Positions 47,111-53,915 of a stretch of DNA of 61,542 nucleotides are shown here, one piece after another (the first letter of the stretch is position 1; every line of letters begins with the position of its first letter). The DNA comes from Roseovarius sp. (GTDB lineage: Bacteria; Pseudomonadota; Alphaproteobacteria; Rhodobacterales; Rhodobacteraceae). The notes under the pieces were generated by a model. That model ran no database searches. It was not told the DNA's origin and saw nothing but the letters and a program-made list of their open reading frames with translations. The stretch is taken from assembly GCF_027019125.1 (NCBI RefSeq), contig NZ_JALUXE010000009.1, positions 1-61,542 on the forward strand, read 5' to 3'. A program made the position numbers and the translations under genes.

Positions 47111-47716
47111 TCAGGCCCCGGCAGGCCCCCTTGGTTCGTTTGGATCTATCGCCAAACGGTCGAACAGCAGGGCGACGTAATCCAACTCGTCAGCGAAGTC
47201 GCTGCTAACCATGATTTCTTTTCCTAGAAGCGCCGCGGCGCCTCCGGTCGAAACAATAGGCAGAACAGCAGCGCCATCTGCAATCTCAACGAACAGTCGA
47301 TACTCTTCGAATATTCCTGCCATGCCTCCAGCGAAAACTGCAGCTTCAAACTCATTCTCAGAAAGCATGCGTCGCCTCATGATCGCAAGGCTCTGCTCCC
47401 GATCACCGTACACCGCCTCGGTCACGATCACGTTTCCAAAGCGTTTGTTCTCCTCCGGAAAATCGTCTTGAAAAAATTCGCTTTGGTAGAGCGTAACCCA
47501 TTTACTATAATCAACATTCAGGGCCTCCGCATAAGCCCAGACCATGGGCGTTATAGCCGGGTGTCCACCCCAAACAATAGGACGGCGCCCAAGCGCGACA
47601 AAGAGAAGTGCACTGACCAAAGCGGAAATCGCAGCTGTATCGCCTTCCCCCATGAAGTGCTTCGCACTTGGGTCAGGCACACCCGCCGACAGGAAAATCG
47701 ACCGATGCTGTCTCAT
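47111..47716 (-). CDS. Stand-alone SLOG-type nucleotide-sensor protein, TIR-associated
   Basis: The 201-residue Rossmann-like protein has the SLOG features: strand 1 RSIFLSAGVPDPS, a glycine loop IVWGGHPAITP (about 47-57), and the signature AVFAGGMAGIFEEY (about 126-139) equivalent to GGxxGTxxE. SLOG domains bind nucleotide-derived signals, for example in Thoeris ThsA. Here the domain is alone, with no SIR2, macro or membrane effector attached. The start overlaps the TIR gene by 4 bases, so both are made together. Base composition is lower in GC than the host genes, suggesting transfer. Confidence 0.75.
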   Translation of the reverse strand: MRQHRSIFLSAGVPDPSAKHFMGEGDTAAISALVSALLFVALGRRPIVWGGHPAITPMVWAYAEALNVDYSKWVTLYQSEFFQDDFPEENKRFGNVIVTEAVYGDREQSLAIMRRRMLSENEFEAAVFAGGMAGIFEEYRLFVEIADGAAVLPIVSTGGAAALLGKEIMVSSDFADELDYVALLFDRLAIDPNEPRGPAGA

Positions 47717-48870
47717 TCATCCCACTCCACTAGTTCCCAGCCTGCATCCGAAACCTTCAAGGTGCGCACTGACGATATTTGTGCGTCGAGCCAACGCAGG
47801 TGATCAATCCACGCGGGACGAATTCCGATATGATTGTAAACCAAACAGGGAAACCTGCCATGGCCAGCCTTGCTTGCCTTATCTTGAATGTCGTTCAGCA
47901 TGTCTGCAGTAGGTACACCCACCATCGGATAGGCCTCCAACCTGCGACCGCCAGGTAGCGTCAGGCTCACCGAACGGTAAGCACCGATCCCCTCAAATTG
48001 GCCGCCTATTCGAACCACTTCGCTCTTAAGCCGTCCGACGAGATCCAAGTGCCGCGTCGCAATGCTGCGGCTTCGAAGCGCCTCGGCTTTCTTCGCGATG
48101 ACCGCCAGCAGTTCCGGTCGAAGTCTATTGCTTGCATCGAGATCGTCCGGGGTAAGCCGAACTGTGTCGCTCAGTGACAGATGTCTCGATCCGCTGTGCT
48201 CAGGCCAGATGACACGGAGAATCTGGATACCAAGAGCTTGCGAGCGTCCGAGTTCTTGGGCAGTCCACTTGCTTCCAAAATAGTCTTTCGTGTCAAGCAT
48301 GACAGTTACGTCACAGTCTGACAGGCGATGCCACAGCATTTCTTGGAAGGCTTCTGCCGGACGGATGTCGTGGGTGTCCAAGAATACGTCGAAACCCCGA
48401 CTGGACAGCTCGTCAAAAAGCTGAAGAGCTGCCTCGCGCGAGTCTGTTCGCCGGTAGCTGATGAAGATACGACGCTGACGGTGCAGAAGGCCCAGCACTT
48501 CCAGGGACACTGAGGCAAGAGCCTCCAAAGTGTCATCACCAGCATCAATAAGGCAAGCATTCGTGTGTGCAATTTCGTGCGGTACAGCAGCAGTGACAGA
48601 CTTGCCCTGCTCGACAACTGGCACGATAGGCACTTTCGCCGTCTCGAGTTGATTTACTGCATCGACGTCGACCGTAGGGTCGCCACCGAAGTACAAGGCT
48701 AATGTCGTGGCTTTTGGGCTACGCCTTTGCAAGTCCAATGTCGTAAGTATCGAAAGATCATCTGGAACTTCGAGTGACATGACTTTCGCCACATCTTCCA
48801 GCTGCTTAGTGATCGCTGCGATCTGATTTGCTTCAGGTGAGCCGATTATCAGTACTTCATAGAGCGCCAT
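47713..48870 (-). CDS. TIR-domain protein with unknown N- and C-terminal domains
   Basis: The 385-residue protein has three parts. Residues 1-~125 are a Rossmann-like region (YEVLIIGSPEANQ; ALYFGGDP; VPIVPVVEQG). Residues 133-~222 are a TIR domain (RRIFISYRRTDSREAALQLF, GFDVFLDTHDI, CDVTVMLD) with the putative catalytic Glu206 in KWTAQELG, as in NAD-consuming TIRs. Residues ~250-385 are an unrecognised domain (LTLPGGRRLEAYPMVGVPTA; LVYNHIGIRPAWIDHLRWLD in part). It is coupled to the SLOG gene, implying a signal-producing enzyme with its sensor. Confidence 0.82.
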   Translation of the reverse strand: MALYEVLIIGSPEANQIAAITKQLEDVAKVMSLEVPDDLSILTTLDLQRRSPKATTLALYFGGDPTVDVDAVNQLETAKVPIVPVVEQGKSVTAAVPHEIAHTNACLIDAGDDTLEALASVSLEVLGLLHRQRRIFISYRRTDSREAALQLFDELSSRGFDVFLDTHDIRPAEAFQEMLWHRLSDCDVTVMLDTKDYFGSKWTAQELGRSQALGIQILRVIWPEHSGSRHLSLSDTVRLTPDDLDASNRLRPELLAVIAKKAEALRSRSIATRHLDLVGRLKSEVVRIGGQFEGIGAYRSVSLTLPGGRRLEAYPMVGVPTADMLNDIQDKASKAGHGRFPCLVYNHIGIRPAWIDHLRWLDAQISSVRTLKVSDAGWELVEWDE

Positions 48871-49131
48871 TTAAGACCAACCTTGAAAGCCCATACGCCA
48901 TGATCTCTCAAATTAAATACATGATGAGCGGCAATCCATAGCTAAGGCCACTAAAAAAACCAACCAGTGGCCACAGAAATACTGGCATCTAAACAGTTGC
49001 CTTTGGATATTTGGCCGCGCTCATCTGCGTGATCACTCTGAAACCGTCATGATCTGCCTGCAAACCAAAATCCTTGGGTTACTGACAAACATCACGATAA
49101 CAACATCACACGCCAAACGCATGCGCCATTC
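48871..49131. other. AT-rich intergenic region upstream of the TIR-SLOG pair
   Basis: A 7-bp inverted repeat, GGCCACT/AGTGGCC (48946-48952 and 48966-48972), surrounds an A-rich loop and may end transcription of the MTH538-type TIR gene. The remainder presumably contains the promoter of the TIR-SLOG pair; I cannot point to clear -35/-10 boxes. No gene is seen. Confidence 0.4.
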
Positions 49132-49629
49132 CTAGTTTGCATTCCGGATCTTAATCGCCTCTTCAACAGCAGCCGAAATGTTATTGGAAATCCAGTCGTA
49201 GCGCGCCTTGCTGTCGGAACCCTGCGGATCATAGCACTTAACCATTGACGACAGCATCTTTCCAGAATTTCCATACCCAATATAATCGAAGGGATTATTT
49301 CCTTTTGCAGTTGTGTTTCCGCTCACGTCCTTGATCCCGTGGACGTAAATTCCAACTACCCCTTTTCCATCATCCCAAGACTTGATGATCTCGTGATTGA
49401 TCCACTTCCTGTTTGCCGTCTGAGCTCCAACGAGCACAATCGTGCAGGTGCGACCTGCCATCTGATCTGCAATCCATTTTTTGATTGCAGCTTCGCCTCC
49501 TTTGGTTACGGATTCCCAGTCGTTGTCCGAGGCTGGTTTGTTGCCCTCGATTGCACCAATATTGCGCACCGTCGAGGTACGCCAATTATCAGGAGTATAA
49601 TGGAAACTATAGAAACACTTCCGAGCCAA
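49132..49629 (-). CDS. MTH538-type TIR-like protein (ThsB-like)
   Basis: The 165-residue protein matches the TIR-like MTH538/DUF1863 fold used by Thoeris ThsB: ARKCFYSFHYTPDNWRTSTV at the start, VRNIGAIEG, TCTIVLVGAQTANRKWINHE with the putative catalytic Glu80 (W76xxxE80), and GKGVVGIYVHGIKD. ThsB proteins make a NAD-derived signal after phage infection. It lies upstream of the TIR-SLOG pair on the same strand, separated by 261 bases. The low GC content marks it as acquired. Whether it works with the SLOG protein is inference. Confidence 0.82.
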   Translation of the reverse strand: MARKCFYSFHYTPDNWRTSTVRNIGAIEGNKPASDNDWESVTKGGEAAIKKWIADQMAGRTCTIVLVGAQTANRKWINHEIIKSWDDGKGVVGIYVHGIKDVSGNTTAKGNNPFDYIGYGNSGKMLSSMVKCYDPQGSDSKARYDWISNNISAAVEEAIKIRNAN

Positions 49630-50006
49630 CTTGGTCCCTCCTGCACAATGCGATTCTCAACTAGAACGAATATAGTTGAGCCCTTCCGACCGGTAAAGCG
49701 GGTATCGGGCGTTGATCCAAGAGTTGGGGAGTAGCTCACTTGAAACCGAAGCCGCCAAGGAATTCAGAGACGGCAGCATGACTCGCGACGCGCTGTCTTA
49801 CAGCCGTGCCCCGGTGCTGGGTGAACATCGGGGGCGAGCATCGCAACGTCGATCGCGCAAGGCGCGCCTTCCCATGCACGGTCAGCACTCTGTAGAGAGG
49901 GGGCATCTGTGCATCACACAAAATCAGAAGCGCTTGATACCGGTCGGCATGAATTTCCCCTACGCACGGCGGTTGCGATTTAGCTTATGGACTATATGTG
50001 AACTTC
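49630..50006. other. Non-coding gap before hipBA
   Basis: About 380 bases separate the divergent ThsB-like and hipB genes. I see no gene here that I can support; short open frames lack similarity and ribosome-binding sites. The left part should contain the promoter for the ThsB-like gene. Confidence 0.4.
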
Positions 50007-50052
50007 ATAGCCCTCGCGCTATATTGACAAAATATCGTCCTTGAGCTATCAG
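50007..50052 (+). promoter_or_regulatory. hipBA promoter and probable HipB operator
   Basis: A sigma-70-like promoter is present: TTGACA at 50024-50029, 17 bases, then TATCAG at 50047-50052. The inverted repeat ATAGC(6)GCTAT at 50007-50022 abuts the -35 box, and ATATT/AATAT overlaps it; both could bind HipB for autorepression. Transcription would begin at about 50058-50060, the same place as the hipB ATG (50059), so the mRNA is probably leaderless. Confidence 0.65.
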
Positions 50053-50058
50053 TGGACC

Positions 50059-50307
50059 ATGGACACCTTGCCCGCATACCCCATCCGAAGCCTCCGCCAA
50101 GCCGGGGCCGTGCTGAAGGCGCGGCGCGCGGCGCGGAAGATCAGCCAGAAGCAGCTTGGCGAGATGACGGGTACGGCGCAATCCACCATTTCCGACATCG
50201 AGAACGGCGTCGTTTCCGTCAGCCTCGATGTCTATCTTCGCCTTCTCGAGGCCCTCGGTGCGGAACTGTCCGCGACGGATCGTATAGCCGACCCGGGGCA
50301 GCGCTAG
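50059..50307 (+). CDS. hipB: HipB-like XRE antitoxin
   Basis: This 82-residue XRE protein has the HipB-type helix-turn-helix (GAVLKARRAARKISQKQLGE, TGTAQSTISDIENGVVSVSL). HipB represses the operon and neutralises HipA. ATG 50059 lies at the predicted transcription start; a TTG 18 bases upstream lies in the promoter and is unlikely. The gene ends one base before hipA. Confidence 0.88.
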   Translation: MDTLPAYPIRSLRQAGAVLKARRAARKISQKQLGEMTGTAQSTISDIENGVVSVSLDVYLRLLEALGAELSATDRIADPGQR

Positions 50308-50308
50308 G

Positions 50309-51634
50309 ATGGCACGCATCGCCCGCGCGGGCCGCCGCACACGCCAAAGCAAGACCGCCGTCTGGTACGAAAGGGCGCGGGTGGGCACGCTGACCCGCGC
50401 GACGGATGGGGCCATCGCCTTCTCCTACGATCCTGACTGGCTCGCGTCCGAGGCCGCTTTTCCGGTTGCCAGCGCCCTGCCGCTGACTAGGCTCAAGTGG
50501 CAGGGCGATCCGGTCGTCGCCGCTTTCGACAACCTCCTCCCCGATGCCGAAGGTGAACTTCGGGAGAAAATCGCCGCCCGCGTCGGGGCGCAGGGCAAGG
50601 ATGTGTTCTCGCTGTTGTCCGTCCTGGGGCGCGACTGTGTTGGTGCGCTGCAATTCCTGCCGTTGGACGAGGCCCCGTCCGATCAGGACATGCAGTATCG
50701 CGTCATTTCCGAAGGGGAGATGGTCGCCGACCTGAAAAATCTCGCCGCCGCACCGCTCGCCCTGGGTGAAGACGAGGATTTCCGGATTTCCATCGCCGGC
50801 GCGCAGGAGAAGACGGCCTATCTGCGGATTGACGGGCAGTGGGCCAAGCCGCGCGGCATTACGCCGACCAGCCATATCTTCAAGACGCCCATGGGAATCA
50901 TTCCCGGCCCCGAGCAGATCGACCTGAGCGACAGCGTCGAGAACGAGTTGTTCTGCATGACGCTGGCGCGCGAAATCGGCCTGCCCGTCGCGCATGTCGA
51001 AAAGCTCACATTGCCCGGGCAGGTCGTGCTCTCGGTCGAGCGGTTCGATCGCGTCTGGCACGGCGACACCCTGAAGCGCCTGCCGCAAGAGGATATCTGC
51101 CAGTCGTTGGGCTACCCGTCTGCCATGAAATACCAGAGACTGGGCGGCCCCGGCATCGCGCAGATCATGGAACTCTTGCGGGAATCCGACACGCCCATCG
51201 AGGACCGGGAGACGTTCTTTCGGGCGCAGATATTCTTTTTCCTGATCGGAGCTTCGGACGGGCATGCCAAGAACTTCAGCCTGCGTCTGGGCCGCCGGGC
51301 GCGGTTCACGCTCGCGCCACTCTATGACATCCTGAGCGTCGCCCCAGTCGTCCGCGCGGGGCGCTTGCAGCGCAAGCGCTACCGCCTCGCCATGTCGATC
51401 GATGGCCATTACGGCATCGACGAGATCGTGCCGCGCCACTTCGAGGCCGAGGGCCGCGCGGCGGGTTTGCCCAAGGGCCGCGCCTTGGAGCTGTTGCAGG
51501 ACATTACCGATCGGCTGGGCCCTGCGCTGGAGCGGGCGCTTCTGGTGGTGGGCGATCAGGTCCCGGCGGCGGTCAGCGAGCCGATCGCAAGCGATGCGAC
51601 GCAGCGGGCGGCGCAGATGCGGGACCTACTTTAG
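50309..51634 (+). CDS. hipA: HipA-type serine/threonine kinase toxin
   Basis: This 441-residue HipA-family kinase includes the N-terminal HipA domain (about 10-110), the ATP-binding SIAGAQEKTAYL near residue 163, the catalytic Asp in GASDGHAKNFSL near 315 and the metal-binding LYDILSV near 340. In E. coli HipA phosphorylates glutamyl-tRNA synthetase and causes persistence; here the target is unknown. It overlaps the convergent MobC-like gene by 4 bases. Confidence 0.92.
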   Translation: MARIARAGRRTRQSKTAVWYERARVGTLTRATDGAIAFSYDPDWLASEAAFPVASALPLTRLKWQGDPVVAAFDNLLPDAEGELREKIAARVGAQGKDVFSLLSVLGRDCVGALQFLPLDEAPSDQDMQYRVISEGEMVADLKNLAAAPLALGEDEDFRISIAGAQEKTAYLRIDGQWAKPRGITPTSHIFKTPMGIIPGPEQIDLSDSVENELFCMTLAREIGLPVAHVEKLTLPGQVVLSVERFDRVWHGDTLKRLPQEDICQSLGYPSAMKYQRLGGPGIAQIMELLRESDTPIEDRETFFRAQIFFFLIGASDGHAKNFSLRLGRRARFTLAPLYDILSVAPVVRAGRLQRKRYRLAMSIDGHYGIDEIVPRHFEAEGRAAGLPKGRALELLQDITDRLGPALERALLVVGDQVPAAVSEPIASDATQRAAQMRDLL

Positions 51635-52206
51635 GGTTCCGGTGCCTTTGCGGCCAACCCCTCCAACGCCTTGTCGACCTCGCGCGCCTTCGCGGCCAGC
51701 TGTGCCTCCCACAGACTGCGAAACGCCTCGGCGAATTCGACCAGCCCCCCGGCGAAGTTGCGGATCGTGGTCATGTCATCGTCGGTGAAGGGAAGCGGGC
51801 GGCCGCGTAGCTTGGCCTCGTTCAGCTTGCGGGCGATATGGTTGACCGCAGCGCCATCGGTGGCGACCTGCGCGCCCCAGGCTTGCAGGTGGTCGCGCAC
51901 GACCGGGTCTGCCGGACGCAGCAGGATGTCGGCCGCTTCCATCAGGCGGCCCAGGGCGGCGGGTTGGTCGGTGATGCCTCGGCGCTCAAGCGCGGCTTGA
52001 AATCCCGCCAGTTGGCGCGCGCTCAGGCGGGTGCTGATCGTTGTTGTCGAAGCAGAGCGCGCGCCTTTGGCCCGGCTCAGCGTGTTGTAGATCACCCGGG
52101 TCGAGACGCCGAAGCGGCGGGCCAGAGCGGCGGCAGGGCTGCCCTCGGCGCGAGCCTCGATGATCTGGCGACGTTCGTCGTCAGTCAGTTTGCGATGGTG
52201 GCGCAT
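51631..52206 (-). CDS. HTH plus MobC-like protein
   Basis: The 191-residue protein starts with a resolvase-like helix-turn-helix (LTDDERRQIIEARAEGSPAA, RRFGVSTRVIYNTLSRAKG) and continues with a MobC-like stretch (AAVNHIARKLNEAKLRGRPL then an Ala/Glu-rich helix). MobC proteins help relaxases at transfer origins. No relaxase is found in the window, so this may be a relic of a mobilisable element or a DNA-binding protein with another role. Confidence 0.6.
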   Translation of the reverse strand: MRHHRKLTDDERRQIIEARAEGSPAAALARRFGVSTRVIYNTLSRAKGARSASTTTISTRLSARQLAGFQAALERRGITDQPAALGRLMEAADILLRPADPVVRDHLQAWGAQVATDGAAVNHIARKLNEAKLRGRPLPFTDDDMTTIRNFAGGLVEFAEAFRSLWEAQLAAKAREVDKALEGLAAKAPEP

Positions 52207-52319
52207 GTGAAGTTTACGTTCCTATTTCTTGCCAACTTCCTTCAAGCCCCCCGCCTCCCAGCGTCAGCGGAGGGGGATCTCCGACGAGTATAAGATCCTC
52301 TATCGCGAGGGTGACGCGC

Positions 52320-52466
52320 CTGCGGAAGTCGGAGGGCAAGGTCAACATCTACTGGTTGGCAGAAAACGCGGGCACCTCGGTCGAACAGTTGGAGCGGTTC
52401 TACTTGAAGCGGATGGAACCCACGGGCGAGCGGGTACGGAATATTCAGTCGTTTGGCAGTGGGTGA
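52320..52466 (+). pseudogene. C-terminal remnant of a tyrosine integrase
   Basis: The frame ending at the TGA 52464-52466 encodes GKVNIYWLAENAGTSVEQLE followed by RFYLKRMEP, which matches the tyrosine-nucleophile region of phage-type integrases (LAxxxGTSVxxIExxY). The catalytic domain upstream is absent and no start exists. It marks an older integration event or the decayed far end of the island. Confidence 0.6.
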
Positions 52467-52476
52467 CTACATAGTG

Positions 52477-52878
52477 CTATTCCAGAACGGCACAGACGGC
52501 GTCTTCGAAAGGATTCACACTTGAAACCACGCGCTCGCCATTCTCTACCATATCGTAGGTAACCGTCGCCATGCGATGAACAGGCGGTTCGGATGACGGC
52601 ATTTCAAAGATTATGATTTCAGACAATCCCATAATCGGATCTTCATATCTGACCGATAGTTTGAAGCCACCGCTGTGATCTCTGAGACCCACAACATTGC
52701 CAGACAGCTTGTTTCCTCCAGTCGCGACAGTCGCGTCACTACCCTTCCATGTTACCGCGGTGCCGAAATTGATCCCTGCAACCTCCTGATCGAGTTTGCA
52801 GGTGCCAGCGACTGGAAGTGATGCGGCAACGCTTGGGAATGCGATAAGAAGTAAAAGAGCGATTTTCCGTATTTTCAT
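52477..52878 (-). CDS. Predicted secreted protein of unknown function
   Basis: The 133-residue product has a signal peptide (MKIRKIALLLLIAFPSVAAS, cleavage near residue 20-25) and a beta-rich mature part with two cysteines (TCKLD and AVCAVLE), likely disulfide-bonded. ATG 52878 was chosen because the signal peptide begins there. No family is recognised. It lies next to another exported protein in a low-GC segment and may be cotranscribed with it. Confidence 0.6.
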   Translation of the reverse strand: MKIRKIALLLLIAFPSVAASLPVAGTCKLDQEVAGINFGTAVTWKGSDATVATGGNKLSGNVVGLRDHSGGFKLSVRYEDPIMGLSEIIIFEMPSSEPPVHRMATVTYDMVENGERVVSSVNPFEDAVCAVLE

Positions 52879-52966
52879 CACAACCCCTGATGCTAACTTT
52901 ATTTCACGCTCGTTCAGGTCTGACTTTCTACGTGCGGAAAGCGAAGAAGGGAAATTTGTGTATTTA

Positions 52967-53497
52967 CTACTCAGACAGTCTAACAATTTCCCCACCCTCG
53001 AATGCAATCATCGTCATCTCAACTTCGATGCTTCCGGTTTTGTTTGTAACCATCGGTAGAAGTTTGTCGTATGCCTCTCCAGGGATAAACTGGTTGTCTT
53101 CAAAGTAATAGAATAGGTTGTAAGTTGAGGCTTTCCCTGGCGCCACGGGTTCATCTAATTCACCGGAAAACTTGAAAATTTCGTCGCCAAACGCATTCAA
53201 GAAGCGCGCCACAAACTTTGCGCCAACGATTCTTTTGTCCGAAACATTTTTGTACACTGGCATGAAGCGAACACGCTTTTGACCATATTCGCCAACATGG
53301 TGCGCAAAGTAGTGGTTCTGAAACTCTACATAGTCGCCATCCGAGGTATTGTTCGCCTCTAAGAATTCGTAAGTCCCGTCGTCACGCAAATCAATTGTCC
53401 GACCATCTGTGGTTTGAACAATTTCGGCATGCACAGCATTCGACAAATACATTGCTAATATACCTGAATAGACCGCCAGCCTCACAGTCACCTCCAT
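52967..53497 (-). CDS. Predicted secreted protein, DUF3157-like N-terminus
   Basis: The 176-residue protein has a signal peptide (about 1-23, ending VHA) followed by EIVQTTDGRTIDLRDDGTYEFLE, a pattern seen in exported DUF3157-like proteins. The rest looks like a beta-sandwich (VYKNVSDKRIVGAKFVARF; APGKASTYNLFYYFED). The function is unknown. The segment is clearly AT-richer than the flanking genes. Confidence 0.65.
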   Translation of the reverse strand: MEVTVRLAVYSGILAMYLSNAVHAEIVQTTDGRTIDLRDDGTYEFLEANNTSDGDYVEFQNHYFAHHVGEYGQKRVRFMPVYKNVSDKRIVGAKFVARFLNAFGDEIFKFSGELDEPVAPGKASTYNLFYYFEDNQFIPGEAYDKLLPMVTNKTGSIEVEMTMIAFEGGEIVRLSE

Positions 53498-53564
53498 GCT
53501 TGTTGGCTATAGCGTGGCATAACCGTTCAGCGATGACAATCATTCGGCAAGTTGCGCCTCCAAC

Positions 53565-53801
53565 TTACCTTCTCAATGCCCGATACACCGTCATCCGCGA
53601 CACGCCCAGTGCCGCCGAAATCTCGCTGACCCGCTTCCCCTGCTGCTTCAGGTCGATGATCTTCTGGTCATCGACCTTTTTCTTTCGACCACGATACACC
53701 CCGCGCGCCTTCGCCTTCGCGATGCATTCTGCCTGACGTTTGCGGATGATGTTCCTCTCGAACTCGGCAAACACGCCCATCAACTGCAACTGTACGCGCA
53801 T
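53565..53801 (-). pseudogene. C-terminal remnant of a serine recombinase/resolvase
   Basis: The sequence MGVFAEFERNIIRKRQAECI followed by AKARGVYRGRKKK and a Hin-type helix-turn-helix (VSEISAALGVSRMTVYRALR) is the C-terminal third of a Tn3-type resolvase/invertase. The frame stays open a little upstream (to about 53850) and then meets a stop; the catalytic N-terminal domain with its Ser is missing. It is a relic of a transposon or invertible element at the edge of the polysaccharide cluster. Confidence 0.75.
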
Positions 53802-53915
53802 CTGCTGTCCGAGATGACCCGCGTCCAGAAGAAGGGCGCGCGCAGCAAGTATGCCTTCTCCTCTGTTTCAGGTCGACGTTGACCTGCGCCCCTGGAACGC
53901 TTGGTGTCCGAAAAT

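Noticed and set aside
47111..49629. Calling this a standard Thoeris system
   Set aside because: No ThsA with a SIR2, macro or membrane effector fused to SLOG is present; only a lone SLOG and two TIR-type proteins are seen.
49736..49921. Short minus-strand frame upstream of hipB as a gene
   Set aside because: It has no ribosome-binding site or recognised similarity, and its composition fits non-coding DNA.
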